DNA of 64,000 nt from Nitrospiraceae bacterium (lineage in GTDB: Bacteria > Nitrospirota > Nitrospiria > Nitrospirales > Nitrospiraceae), in assembly GCA_009692155.1 (NCBI GenBank), contig SHZW01000004.1, forward strand, positions 42,466 to 106,465. The letters are read 5' to 3'. The notes below the pieces were generated by a model. That model was given only the letters and a program-made list of their open reading frames with translations, did no database searches and was not told where the DNA came from. Below, one piece after another: positions 1 through 11,226 of this stretch (position 1 is the first letter of the stretch; every line of letters starts with the position of its first letter). The position numbers and the translations under genes were made by a program.

Positions 1-1907
<1,907 letters not shown>

Positions 1908-1995
1908 GAGAAGGCTCCAAAGAAGGTATGAAAAGCGGAGAGTGCGGGGGTATGATATCTCGCTCGCTTCTTGCGCGTTCCTGAAGGCAGTATTT

Positions 1996-2709
1996 ATGGC
2001 TGAGATCGACAAAGAAAACGTCATCGATCAGGAGGAAGTCCTCCGGCCGAAGATGGTCACGGTGGAGATCGCCGGCAAGAAGTACGACGTGCCGGAGGGC
2101 GTCACCGTTATCAAAGCCCTGTGGTACGCGGGGCAGGAAGTCATCCGCGGCATCGGCTGCCTGGGAGGATTCTGCGGAGCCTGCGCGACCTACTACCGCA
2201 CAAAAGATGATCCCAAGGTCCGCACCTGCCTGGCCTGCCAGACGGCGGTACAGGACGGCATGACGTTTACCATGGTGCCGCCCTTCCCGGCGCGCAAGGC
2301 CATCTACAACATGGCCGAATTAAAGGATCCCAAGCAGGATCTTTTCACGCTCTATCCGGAAGCGCCGCTCTGCCGCAATTGCAACGCCTGCACGGAAGCC
2401 TGCCCGCAGAAGATCGACGTGCGCGAGGGCGTCTGGAAGGCCGTCTTCGGCGACTTCAAGAGCGTGTCCGAGATGTTCATGGACTGCGTCATGTGCGGGC
2501 TGTGCGTGCCGGTCTGTATCGCGGACATCGCGCCCAACCTCGTCGCGCTCTACGCAAGCCGCGCCCAGGGCGCGCACTTCACGGAGAAGCCGGAACGGCT
2601 GGAGCATCGCATCAAGGAAATCGCCGACGGCAAGTACAAGGACGAGTGGAGCCGCGTCATGAAGATGAGCGAGCCGGAACTGGCGAAAGTCTGCGCTGAG
2701 CTGAAATGA
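1996..2709 (+). CDS. frdB: Fumarate reductase/succinate dehydrogenase iron-sulfur subunit
   Basis: 237 residues from the ATG at 1996; an upstream in-frame start exists at 1942 but it has no conserved look, and GAAGG lies just before 1996. An N-terminal 2Fe-2S domain shows Cys55, Cys60, Cys63 and Cys78/81 (CLGGFCGAC then CLAC). A C-terminal ferredoxin domain has Cys126/129/132/136 and Cys164/167/170/174. It would pass electrons to the flavoprotein encoded next. No membrane-anchor subunit (FrdC/SdhC) is found on either side, so the electron donor (quinol, ferredoxin or NADH) cannot be read from the locus. TfrB-like or heterodisulfide-type proteins share this layout, so the precise enzyme is inferred from the neighbours. 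Confidence 0.8.
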   Translation: MAEIDKENVIDQEEVLRPKMVTVEIAGKKYDVPEGVTVIKALWYAGQEVIRGIGCLGGFCGACATYYRTKDDPKVRTCLACQTAVQDGMTFTMVPPFPARKAIYNMAELKDPKQDLFTLYPEAPLCRNCNACTEACPQKIDVREGVWKAVFGDFKSVSEMFMDCVMCGLCVPVCIADIAPNLVALYASRAQGAHFTEKPERLEHRIKEIADGKYKDEWSRVMKMSEPELAKVCAELK

Positions 2710-2712
2710 TGC

Positions 2713-2817
2713 AGTCTGAAAGTCAAAAAGTCATCAAGTCGTCAAGTCGGGACCTCAATCATTGTTCGTTTCTCTGACTGCAGACTTTATGACTTTAAGA
2801 CTTTACGACTTTTCGAC
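2713..2817. repeat. AAGTC-type 8-bp array with inverted arms (copy 1)
   Basis: Left arm 2713-2748 repeats AAGTC every 8 bases with variable 3-base spacers; right arm 2776-2817 repeats GACTT with the same period, i.e. the reverse complement. The two arms could fold into a long imperfect hairpin in the frdB-frdA transcript. The right arm ends 7 bases before the frdA start codon. Similar arrays lie at 33409 and 46515. Confidence 0.85.
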
Positions 2818-2823
2818 GTAATC

Positions 2824-4404
2824 ATGGACATCCACGTCTTACAGCAAATCGTCCACAAGACCCGCGACGCCCGCCGCAAGCAGACGCTGCCGAAGTACGC
2901 GCCGGCCGAGCGCGACACGCTGATCAAGAAGTACCATCCCGATTTTCGCGAGAGCGCCTACCGTCCCATCACGTTCGGTCCGAACGCCGGAGAAAAGACC
3001 GTCCGCGAACTGGCTGCCTTGCTCGAAGGCAACAGCGTTGTGCCGATGGACCTGGACCTGACTCCGCAGTACACCTGCGATGTGCTGGTGGTCGGCGGAG
3101 GCGGAGCCGGCTGCGCGGCCTCGCTGCACGCCCATGCGCAGGGTGCCCAGGTGATCCTGGCCACCAAGCTGCGGCTCGGCGATTCCAACACCGTCATGGC
3201 GCAGGGCGGCATGCAGATCGCGGTCACGAACGAGGATTCCCCGGTCACGCATTTCCTCGACACCCTCAAGGGCGGCCACATGAAGAACGACCACGACCTG
3301 CTCAAGGTCATGGTCGAGGAGGGCCCCTCCATTGCCAAGTGGCTGCTGAGTCTGGGCGTGCTGTTCGACCGGGATGCGGACGGCAACCTGCATGTGAAGA
3401 AGGGCGGCGGCAGCTCCAAGCCGCGGCTGCTCACGGCCTCGGACTATACCGGCCTTGAAATCATGCGGGTGTTGAAGGACGAGGTGCTGAACCAGAAGAT
3501 TCAATTGCTCGAGTTTTCCGCCGCAGTCGAACTGCTGAGCGACGGCAAGGGCACGTGCACCGGTGCGGTGCTGCGCGACCTCGACAACAAGCGGTTCCTT
3601 GTCGTGGCTGCCAGGACGGTGATTCTGGCCACGGGCGGCATCGGCCGGCTCCACATCCAGGGATTTCCGACCAGCAACCATTTCGGCGCCACTGGCGACG
3701 GCCTGGCCATGTCCTACCGCATGGGCGCGAAACTCATGCACATTGATACGTTTCAATACCATCCGTCAGGGGCAGTCTATCCCGAACAATTGATCGGCGC
3801 GCTGGTCACGGAAGGCATCCGCTCGGAGGGCGGCCATCTCGTCAATGCCAAAGGCGAGCGGTTCGTGAATGAGCTGGACACGCGTGACGTCGTCTCGTCC
3901 TCGATCATCCGTGAGTGCGAAGAGGGCCGCGGCATCCGAACCATGTCGGGCCGGATCGGCGTGTGGCTCGATACGCCGCTCCTGGAAGCGGAGCAGGGCG
4001 AGGGCACGGTGAACAAGCATTTCCCCGCGATGGTGCGCCAGTACGAGCGTTTCGGAATCGACATCGCCAAGGACCCGGTGTTGATTTATCCAACGCTGCA
4101 CTACCAGAACGGCGGCGTGAAGATCGACGTCAACGGCGAGTCCGGCGTGAAAAATCTCTTCGTCGCCGGCGAAGCGTCGGGCGGCCTGCACGGGCGCAAC
4201 CGGTTGATGGGTAACTCGCTGCTCGATTTGATGGTGTACGGCAAGCGATCGGGTCTCGCCGCGGCCGCGCGGGCCAAATCCGGTTCGCAAGGCAAACTGA
4301 CATTGGAGCACGTGAAGAAGTTCAAGGACGAAGCCAAAAAGCACCACGTGTCCGCCGACGTCATCTCGCCGATGCTGTTTCCGGCATACGCAAAGAAAGA
4401 ATAA
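2824..4404 (+). CDS. frdA: Fumarate reductase/succinate dehydrogenase flavoprotein subunit
   Basis: 526 residues. The FAD dinucleotide-binding motif VVGGGGAGCAA is at about residues 89-99, preceded by an unusual N-terminal extension of about 80 residues. The block MAQGGMQ, the capping-domain region HPSGAVYPEQLIG followed by GERFVNELDTRDVVS, and the C-terminal GLHGRNRLMGNSLLD are the hallmarks of the SdhA/FrdA/AspB flavoprotein family. It reduces fumarate or oxidises succinate. Paired with the upstream iron-sulfur gene and followed by sucCD, it fits the fumarate-to-succinate step of a reductive TCA cycle. No clear ribosome binding site is visible because the spacer before it is occupied by a repeat array. 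Confidence 0.87.
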   Translation: MDIHVLQQIVHKTRDARRKQTLPKYAPAERDTLIKKYHPDFRESAYRPITFGPNAGEKTVRELAALLEGNSVVPMDLDLTPQYTCDVLVVGGGGAGCAASLHAHAQGAQVILATKLRLGDSNTVMAQGGMQIAVTNEDSPVTHFLDTLKGGHMKNDHDLLKVMVEEGPSIAKWLLSLGVLFDRDADGNLHVKKGGGSSKPRLLTASDYTGLEIMRVLKDEVLNQKIQLLEFSAAVELLSDGKGTCTGAVLRDLDNKRFLVVAARTVILATGGIGRLHIQGFPTSNHFGATGDGLAMSYRMGAKLMHIDTFQYHPSGAVYPEQLIGALVTEGIRSEGGHLVNAKGERFVNELDTRDVVSSSIIRECEEGRGIRTMSGRIGVWLDTPLLEAEQGEGTVNKHFPAMVRQYERFGIDIAKDPVLIYPTLHYQNGGVKIDVNGESGVKNLFVAGEASGGLHGRNRLMGNSLLDLMVYGKRSGLAAAARAKSGSQGKLTLEHVKKFKDEAKKHHVSADVISPMLFPAYAKKE

Positions 4405-4498
4405 GAGCATATGGCTTATAGCTGATGGCGTATGGCAAGAAGCCGGAAGCTGTCAGCTCGAGCCATAAGCTATACGCCATAAGCCATTAGCTCTTAGA
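4404..4498. repeat. TATGGCT-type 7-bp array with inverted arms (copy 1)
   Basis: Left arm about 4404-4436 iterates a degenerate 7-base word of the form TATGGCT/TATAGCT/GATGGCG; right arm about 4448-4496 iterates the complement (AGCCATA, CGCCATA). The outer ends TAAGAGC and GCTCTTA are exact complements. It fills the whole frdA-sucC spacer, starting in the frdA stop codon, and its last unit supplies AGAGG ahead of sucC. Confidence 0.85.
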
Positions 4499-4505
4499 GG
4501 TTCCA

Positions 4506-5713
4506 ATGAATGTTCATGAATTTCAGGCCAAGTCGTTGTTTGCGCAGTTCGGCGTGTCGGTGCCGAAGGGAAAAGAGGTCAAGACGCCGCTGCAGGCTGA
4601 AAAATGGGCCAGGGAACTGAACAGCCCCGTCTTCGTCGTGAAAGCACAGATCCATGCGGGCGGGCGCGGCAAGGCGGGCGGGGTCAAAATCACCAAGAAC
4701 CAGGCCGACGTGCCCGGATTAGTCAAGGAACTGATCGGTAAGACGCTCGTCACGCACCAGACGGGGCCAAAGGGCCGCAAGGTCCGCCGCCTCCTGATCG
4801 AGGAAGGCGCGGGGATTGCCAAGGAGCTGTACCTGAGCCTGCTCGTGGATCGCGATACCGGCTGGCCGGTCGTCATTGCCAGCACGGAAGGCGGCATGGA
4901 AATCGAAGAAGTGGCCGCGCACACGCCGGAAAAAATCATCAAGGAGCTGATCGATCCGGCGGTCGGGTTCCAGAGCTACAACGGCCACAACGTCGCCTTT
5001 GCGCTGGGCCTGAACACCATCGAACCGGCGGTCATCAATCCCTTCGTGCAGATGCTGGGCAATCTCTACAAGCTGTTCATGGACAAGAACGCCGCGATGG
5101 TCGAGATCAACCCGCTGGTCATCACGACGGACAAGAAGCTGATCGCGCTGGACGGCAAGGTCTCTTTCGACGACAACAGCCTCTACAAACATCCTGATGT
5201 CCAGGCCATGCGCGACTTGAATGAGGAGGAGCCGCTCGAGATTGAAGCGACGGCGAGCAATCTCAATTACGTCAAGCTGGATGGCAACATCGGCTGCATG
5301 GTGAACGGCGCGGGTCTTGCCATGGCGACGATGGACGTCATCAAGCTGGCGGGCAGCGAGCCGGCCAACTTCCTGGACGTGGGCGGCGGCGCGACAAAAG
5401 AAACCGTGGCCGCGGGTTTCCGCATCCTGCTCAAGGACAAGAATGTGAAGGGCATCTTCATCAACATCTTCGGCGGCATCGTCCGCTGCGAGCGCATCGC
5501 GCACGGCGTGATCGAGGCGGCCAAGGAAGTGAAGATTACCGTGCCGCTGGTCGTGCGGCTGCAGGGCACCAATGCGAAAGATGGCCGCAAGTTGCTCAAG
5601 GATTCCGGTCTCAAGCTGGAGGTGGCGGATGATCTCTGGGAAGCAGCCCAAAAAATCGTAGGCATGACCGGGAAAAAGCGATCGAAACCCGCTGCTGCTG
5701 CAGGAGGCCACTG

Positions 5714-5714
<1 letters not shown>
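4506..5714 (+). CDS. sucC: Succinyl-CoA ligase (ADP-forming) beta subunit
   Basis: 402 residues, slightly longer than the usual 388 because of a Lys/Ala-rich C-terminal tail ([13 protein letters not shown]). The start [17 protein letters not shown] is the classical SucC N-terminus, with an ATP-grasp fold ([17 protein letters not shown]) followed by the ligase domain ([17 protein letters not shown]). With SucD it interconverts succinate, CoA and ATP with succinyl-CoA. AGAGG sits 7 bases before the ATG. The stop codon overlaps the sucD start by one base, so the pair is translationally coupled. Citryl-CoA synthetase large subunit is related, but the sequence reads as ordinary SucC. Confidence 0.95.
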
Positions 5715-6586
<872 letters not shown>

Positions 6587-6608
6587 CATCCATCAAGCAA
6601 AGTCCCTA

Positions 6609-7313
6609 GTGTTTGTACGAGACTTCCACCTCATCACAGTTGTTCTGATGGGCGCCCTCATCGGCGCGTCCGTCGGCATGGCGGCCGATGAGGGGATGGA
6701 GCGCACCCTGGAAATCCAGGTGCTGCATCAACAGGCGGCGGCCGAGTCCATGCACACGCAGGAAGCAACCGATCTCCACGTCAAATGGACGGCTCGCCGG
6801 AAGCCCGTCCCGGATGATGAAGAGCGGGCGGCGCAGGTGGCGCAGACGCTCAAGCAGGCCATCGAGAAGTACAAAGACTATCGGGTGGCGCTCAATAAGG
6901 GCTTCCAGCCGTTCCTGCCGAACGTGCCACAGCCGTACTACTACTTCATGAAAAAGCTCAACGGCTTCAAAGTCGCGCTCACGTTCGACCCCGCGCAGCC
7001 TTCCGCAGTGCTGTATCGGAGAACCGAGAGGGACTACGAGCTGATCGGCGCCCTGTATATCGCGCCGAAGGACGCAAGCGAGCGTGAGCTCAATTCACGC
7101 GTGCCGTTGAGCGTGGCGCAGTGGCACGCGCACGTCAATGTGTGCATCCCGCCCAAAGGGACGACCGATTGGACCCGATTCGGCGTGAGGGGCTCGATTG
7201 CGACCGAGAAGGACTGCGCGAAAGCCGGAGGCCGGTTCGTTCCTCAGTTGTTCGGCTGGATGCTGCCTGTCTATCCTTTCGAAGACGCGCCCGAGAAAAT
7301 CTGGGCGCGATAG
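6609..7313 (+). CDS. Secreted protein of unknown function with WHxH motif
   Basis: 234 residues from a GTG; an ATG at 6648 is an alternative and neither has a good ribosome binding site. The N-terminus (LITVVLMGALIGASVGMAADEG) is a signal peptide, so the mature protein is probably periplasmic. A Trp-His-Ala-His-Val sequence (QWHAHVNVCIP) and the aromatic run PQPYYYFMK stand out and could be a metal or substrate site, but I do not recognise the family. It lies 22 bases after sucD in the same direction, yet its exported nature makes a role in the TCA cycle unlikely. Confidence 0.6.
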   Translation: MFVRDFHLITVVLMGALIGASVGMAADEGMERTLEIQVLHQQAAAESMHTQEATDLHVKWTARRKPVPDDEERAAQVAQTLKQAIEKYKDYRVALNKGFQPFLPNVPQPYYYFMKKLNGFKVALTFDPAQPSAVLYRRTERDYELIGALYIAPKDASERELNSRVPLSVAQWHAHVNVCIPPKGTTDWTRFGVRGSIATEKDCAKAGGRFVPQLFGWMLPVYPFEDAPEKIWAR

Positions 7314-7438
7314 AGGACGCTGAAAAACAACCTCCGACTTTGTTCTCGGTCGCTCATTCCCCTCAACGTACTGAAAAAGTACGTCTCGGGGCCCTCACTC
7401 CCTGCGGCCTCGTCGGAAGGTTTTTTTGAGCGTCCTCG
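7313..7438. mobile_element. MITE-like element with terminal inverted repeats
   Basis: The left end reads GAGGACGCTGAAAAACAACC and the complement of the right end reads GAGGACGCTCAAAAAAACCT, continuing for about 26 bases with few mismatches. In the centre ACGTACT and AGTACGT form a perfect hairpin around 7367-7386. The 126-bp element carries no gene, begins in the stop codon of the preceding gene and lies between convergent genes, where it could act as a two-way terminator. Confidence 0.7.
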
Positions 7439-7462
7439 ACCGGAACACTCGTAATCGATTTG

Positions 7463-8428
7463 TCAGACCGACACGCCCCAGAGCTGCTTGGCGAGGATGC
7501 CGATCGCGTAGGTCACGCCGACGGCGATCGTGATGATCACGAGGTTGAGCGCGATCCGCTTCGTGACGTCCATGCCGGAGAGAAACGCGAGCAGAGTGGA
7601 GGCCAGGATGGTCATGGCGCCGGCGGTGAGCAGCGATACGGCCGCCGTCTTCGCGCCGAGCAGGACCGGCAGCACCGGCACCAGCGCCCCCAGGAAGTAG
7701 CTGCAGCCCACCACCACGGCCGATCCGAAGGGCTGGTCTTCCATTTGCGTGTCTGTCTGCTCCCCCAAAAACTGTTTCCTCAGAAACTCCGTCGTTTTGA
7801 CTTCCTTCTCGGAGTTCAGCGCGGCGTAGGCGCCGGCGGCCATGGAGATCGAGCCGGCCACGGCGGTGGTCGAGGCGGCGATCAGCACCGTCATCGCGTC
7901 GCCGAACGCAGCGAAGAAGCCGCTCACGGCGCCCAGAATCTCCACCAACCCGTCATTCAATCCCAGGAAGATGTTCCGGATCCGCTCCGGGTTGATTTTC
8001 CGTTCCGTCAATTGCGAAACCAGCACGTCCTCGTGCTTGAACTCGTCCATCAGGATGCCTTTGAGGGCGTTTCCAAGCGGCTGATCCTTGTAGATGTTCC
8101 AGAGCGTGAGGTACTTTCGCACGCCGTGGACTTCGATCGCTTCGAGGACGAGGTGAATGCCCCTGGTGCCGAAGAGCCGGCAGGCCAGGACCATGAACTG
8201 CAACTTCAGCCGGCGGCCTGCGTCGATGGCGGTGAGGCGGGAATCGAAGAACTTCTGCCAGAAGGCCAGGTGCTGTGTCTCGACGACGATCAGTTCATCG
8301 AGGACCTTCTGCGATTCCGTATCGTTGGAAATATTCCGGAGGGCCTTGTACAGCGAGAGATCGAACAGCTCCTCCAGGATGAGCATCCGCGCCAGCGCGG
8401 GGTCATGGGGGAGAGCTGTGGTGGCCAT
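7463..8428 (-). CDS. Membrane-bound ferritin: ferritin-like domain fused to VIT1/CCC1 transporter (MbfA-like)
   Basis: 321 residues. The N-terminal half is a ferritin-like helical domain with carboxylate/histidine motifs (ILEELFDLSLYKAL, VVETQHLAFW, MDEFKHEDVL). The C-terminal half is a VIT1/CCC1-type domain with the signature NIFLGLNDGLVEILGAVSGFF and five predicted membrane helices. This is the architecture of MbfA, an iron exporter that protects against iron and peroxide stress; whether this protein moves iron out or stores it is inference. It starts 10 bases after the fabI stop, so the two genes are probably cotranscribed. Confidence 0.83.
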   Translation of the reverse strand: MATTALPHDPALARMLILEELFDLSLYKALRNISNDTESQKVLDELIVVETQHLAFWQKFFDSRLTAIDAGRRLKLQFMVLACRLFGTRGIHLVLEAIEVHGVRKYLTLWNIYKDQPLGNALKGILMDEFKHEDVLVSQLTERKINPERIRNIFLGLNDGLVEILGAVSGFFAAFGDAMTVLIAASTTAVAGSISMAAGAYAALNSEKEVKTTEFLRKQFLGEQTDTQMEDQPFGSAVVVGCSYFLGALVPVLPVLLGAKTAAVSLLTAGAMTILASTLLAFLSGMDVTKRIALNLVIITIAVGVTYAIGILAKQLWGVSV

Positions 8429-8438
8429 CAGGCGGGAC

Positions 8439-9218
8439 TCATTCTGGAGAAAATAGAGAACCTAAGATGTGGTATCCGCCATCCACGTAAATGACTTCTC
8501 CGGTGATGCCGCGGCCCAGCGAGCTGAGCAGAAAGAGGGCGGTATCGCCGCACTCCGACTGTTCCGTCGCATGGCGCAAGGGCGCAAACTCGCGGTGATG
8601 GTCCACCATCTTGCTGATGCCAGCCACGCCGCGCGCGGCCAGGGTGCGGATCGGGCCGGCGGAAATCGCATTCACGCGGATGTTCCTGGGGCCCAGGTCA
8701 TGGGCCAGATAGCGGACGGAGGATTCGAGCGCCGCCTTGGCCACGCCCATCACGTTGTAGTGCGGCACCACGCGCTCGCTGCCCAGATAGGTGAGCGTGA
8801 CGACGGAGCCGCCCCCGGTCATGAGCGGGGCAGCTGCACGCGTGACGGCGATCAGCGAATAGGCGCTGACGTCGAGCGCGGTCGCGAAGCCCTTCCGCGT
8901 CGTGTTGACGAACTGGCCGGTTAATTCTTCGCGCGGGGCGAAGGCGACCGAATGGACGAGAAAATCGAGCCGGCCGAATTCCTTCTCCACCTGCTTCAGC
9001 AGCGCGTCAATCTGAACATCGTCACTGACATCGCAAGGAAAGGTCTTGGAACCAGGGACCGTCCTGGCCAGCTCATCCACGTTTTCCTTCAGCCGCTCGC
9101 CCTGGTAGTTGAAAAAGAGCTGCGCCCCTTCACGGGCCGTGGCTTCCGCGATCGCCCAGGCGATGCTGTGCTTGTTGGCGACCCCGACGATCAGTCCCTT
9201 CTTGCCGTCCATCAGCAT
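8439..9218 (-). CDS. fabI: Enoyl-[acyl-carrier-protein] reductase (NADH)
   Basis: 259 residues, standard for FabI. The divergent SDR nucleotide motif GLIVGVANKHSIAWAIA is at residues 8-24. The catalytic pair is Tyr154-x6-Lys161 (YNVMGVAK), with a second tyrosine at 144 as in FabI. The C-terminal GRGITGEVIYVDGGYHI is also typical. The enzyme reduces the trans-2-enoyl chain in the last step of each fatty acid elongation cycle. AAGGAG lies 11 bases before the chosen ATG; a second ATG follows two codons later. A membrane ferritin gene follows immediately. Confidence 0.95.
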   Translation of the reverse strand: MLMDGKKGLIVGVANKHSIAWAIAEATAREGAQLFFNYQGERLKENVDELARTVPGSKTFPCDVSDDVQIDALLKQVEKEFGRLDFLVHSVAFAPREELTGQFVNTTRKGFATALDVSAYSLIAVTRAAAPLMTGGGSVVTLTYLGSERVVPHYNVMGVAKAALESSVRYLAHDLGPRNIRVNAISAGPIRTLAARGVAGISKMVDHHREFAPLRHATEQSECGDTALFLLSSLGRGITGEVIYVDGGYHILGSLFSPE

Positions 9219-9339
9219 GATGCGCGCGTCTCCTTGGTTGAGGAGGTTCTACGACCGGGCGTCAAGATACCACGATTCACGGCCCAAGTGAACCGGCTTG
9301 CTGCGCCGGCCATTGCGGGGATTCCGGCAGGAACGTAGA

Positions 9340-9723
9340 ATGGCCCAGGTTGTGGCTATTGCTATGAGGTACGGGATGCGGATCGTGATGATACTGAGCG
9401 CGGCGATGCTCGCCGGTACGCTGGCGGGGTGCGCGGAGTTTAAGGACGATGCGCTGTATTACGAAACCTATGAGATCAAGCACCTGACGGTGATTATTCT
9501 TGACGACAAGGCCCTGCAGCGGCGCTGGCAGTATGTCTCCGGCAGGCCGGCGAGCAAGACCATCAAATTCACGGTTGCCGGCAGCCAGATGAGCATGGCG
9601 GACACGGTGAAGGGCTTCTTCGATTACAAAACGAATACGATCTACTGCAGCAAGGCGAATTTTGACGTCTGCGGGCACGAGCTGTTCCACGCCATCATGG
9701 GCCGCTTCCACGAGGAGCGGTGA
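9340..9723 (+). CDS. Putative lipoprotein with HELFH (HExxH) motif
   Basis: 127 residues from the ATG at 9340, chosen because AGGAA lies six bases upstream; a TTG start at 9298 is less likely. The N-terminus ends in a lipobox (LAGTLAGC), so it should be lipid-anchored. Near the C-terminus is CGHELFHAIMGRFHEE, an HExxH zinc-protease-type motif with a further histidine and glutamates, but the domain is much smaller than known metalloproteases and the third ligand is unclear. Catalysis is therefore only a possibility. It is convergent with a tiny membrane protein gene whose stop lies four bases away. Confidence 0.7.
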   Translation: MAQVVAIAMRYGMRIVMILSAAMLAGTLAGCAEFKDDALYYETYEIKHLTVIILDDKALQRRWQYVSGRPASKTIKFTVAGSQMSMADTVKGFFDYKTNTIYCSKANFDVCGHELFHAIMGRFHEER

Positions 9724-9726
9724 GGG

Positions 9727-9852
9727 TCAGCTGAGGAACAGGTAGGCGCCTGCACCCGCAGCCAGGAGCACGGCGATCCCGAGCATCGCCTTTTCGTGCC
9801 CGCACATACCCGACTGAGCCTTGCAGACCTGCAGTGTGCACATCAGTGACAT
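9727..9852 (-). CDS. Tiny membrane protein (41 aa)
   Basis: An open frame of 41 codons with GGAGGAAG placed seven bases before its ATG. The N-terminal half is Cys-rich (MSLMCTLQVCKAQSGMCGHE) with four cysteines and a histidine; the C-terminal half is a single hydrophobic helix (MLGIAVLLAAGAGAYLFL). The spaced Cys/His residues suggest metal binding, but I know no family for it. It lies 22 bases downstream of another small membrane protein gene on the same strand, so they probably share a transcript. Confidence 0.6.
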   Translation of the reverse strand: MSLMCTLQVCKAQSGMCGHEKAMLGIAVLLAAGAGAYLFLS

Positions 9853-9874
9853 GGTCTTCCTCCGTGCTGGAACG

Positions 9875-10084
9875 TCAGGACCGGGGCTTGTGCTGCGCGA
9901 TTGCCGCGTCCACGAGCGCGAACAGCGAAACCAGCGTCAGGAGCGCGCCGCTCGTAAACCATCCGAACGGCCAGAGCTTCCACGCATGGTCCGTCAGGCC
10001 GGCAACGAGGCCGATGACTCCGCAGGCAAAACCCAGCACCGCGCCGATCCGGCCGATCAAGATACGCTTGCATCCGACAGGCAT
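9875..10084 (-). CDS. Small membrane protein (69 aa)
   Basis: Start chosen at 10084 because AAAGGAGGTG stands at good distance before this ATG; the frame is open further upstream but without such a site. It contains two hydrophobic helices (IGRIGAVLGFACGVIGLVAGL and FTSGALLTLVSLFALVDAAIA) and short charged ends. Function unknown. Confidence 0.6.
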   Translation of the reverse strand: MPVGCKRILIGRIGAVLGFACGVIGLVAGLTDHAWKLWPFGWFTSGALLTLVSLFALVDAAIAQHKPRS

Positions 10085-10290
10085 AGGGCACCTCCTTTGG
10101 CTGGAAACCAGGGCAGAGTACCGCACGAAACGGAAGATGAAAGCGGAGAATAATGGAGGATGAAGTCGGAAACGCGGCTACTGTGTCAGATGGACATGGT
10201 TCTGTCAATCCATTGAGCCGGCATGGGCGTGTGGGGGGATCGTGCCGGGTAGCGGGAGCCATCGGCCGGTCTGAACCTGTGACGGGAGGA

Positions 10291-10312
10291 AGCGGAAATG
10301 GTGCCTGGCACC
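10291..10312. repeat. Short dispersed repeat with palindrome GGTGCCTGGCACC
   Basis: The stretch AGCGGAAATGGTGCCTGG resembles segments at 14241 and 17056 (TCAGCGGAAA followed by TTCCTG). The perfect palindrome GGTGCC-T-GGCACC follows within it. It lies upstream of the DsrE-family gene. Confidence 0.4.
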
Positions 10313-10380
10313 TGTTTCCTCCCCAGCATAAGATGATAATCTACGATCGTATCGGTTCACCACAATCCAAGGAGGAACCC

Positions 10381-10857
10381 ATGTTCATCGAGCAGTTCAA
10401 AAAACTCTCACTCGTCGGCGTGCTCGCAGTGGTCGCTGTGCTGTTCGGGTCGTTTGGCGCAGGCGACGTGTATGCGGCTGACGGTCAGGCCAAAGAGAAG
10501 GTCAAAGTCCTTTACCACGTGGATGGGAAGGACCCCGAAGTCGCCAAATATGCCCTGGCGCTCATCAACAAGCACATTGATGCAGAGGGCGGCCCGGAGA
10601 ACATCGATGTCGAGTTGGTGGTCCATGGGCCAGCGCTGGAGCTCTTCGAACGGGACAAGATGGATCCGGAGATGACCAAGCGGTTTAACGCGATCATCGA
10701 GAAGGGCGTGCACGCCGAAATGTGCCAGGTCTCCATGAAGGCGTTCGGCAAGTCGCTGGATCAGTTGGCGAAGGGGTTCGTTGCGACGCTCCATCCAGTG
10801 GCCGTGAAGCGCATCGCGGATCTGCAGAAAGAAGGGTACTTGTACATCAAGCCGTGA
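10381..10857 (+). CDS. Exported DsrE-family protein
   Basis: 158 residues from the ATG at 10381, with AAGGAGG six bases before it; the frame runs on upstream but without a signal. Residues 1-33 form a signal peptide ending VYAADG. The rest (KVKVLYHVDGKDPEVAKYALALINKHI, VELVVHGPALELF, CQVSMKAFGKSLDQL) has the alternating strand/helix layout of DsrE/DsrF-like proteins and keeps one cysteine at the position used for sulfur relay in that family. A periplasmic sulfur-related or redox role is plausible but unproven. Confidence 0.7.
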   Translation: MFIEQFKKLSLVGVLAVVAVLFGSFGAGDVYAADGQAKEKVKVLYHVDGKDPEVAKYALALINKHIDAEGGPENIDVELVVHGPALELFERDKMDPEMTKRFNAIIEKGVHAEMCQVSMKAFGKSLDQLAKGFVATLHPVAVKRIADLQKEGYLYIKP

Positions 10858-11226
10858 CGAAGCAGTGGAATGCCATGCCCCCTGTCAATACAAGGGGCCG
10901 TGCAACGGGATTTCTGTGCCCTCGTCCTCGTTACAAGGCTGGGCCATCCCCTGGGCATGGCGGCGGCTGAGGCTGCGAATCAGGCGATTCCGAAAAAGTC
11001 CCCATTAAAGCCCTCCTATATAATAGTTGAATGCAGGCCCCTGGGGACGTGGTATGCTGCCCCATGACGTATAGGCCCCGCTGACTGTCCTATCTCTTCG
11101 CGCGTCCTGATTTCTTCCCAGCGCGACCGATTCTCCAGTCTCAGCCGCTTTGACGCCAGAGTTGCTCCGCAGCGTAGTAGGCATGGGTGTGGTCCGCCGA
11201 CTGCAATTGCTTCGAGAGGGGGACGG
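10858..11226. other. Intergenic stretch, possible promoter region
   Basis: No convincing gene in 369 bases. A perfect TATAAT hexamer is at 11019-11024 but has no good -35 box, and TATGCT follows at about 11052. Frames open on the minus strand through here look like composition artefacts. It may hold the promoter and leader of the zinc ribbon gene. Confidence 0.35.
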
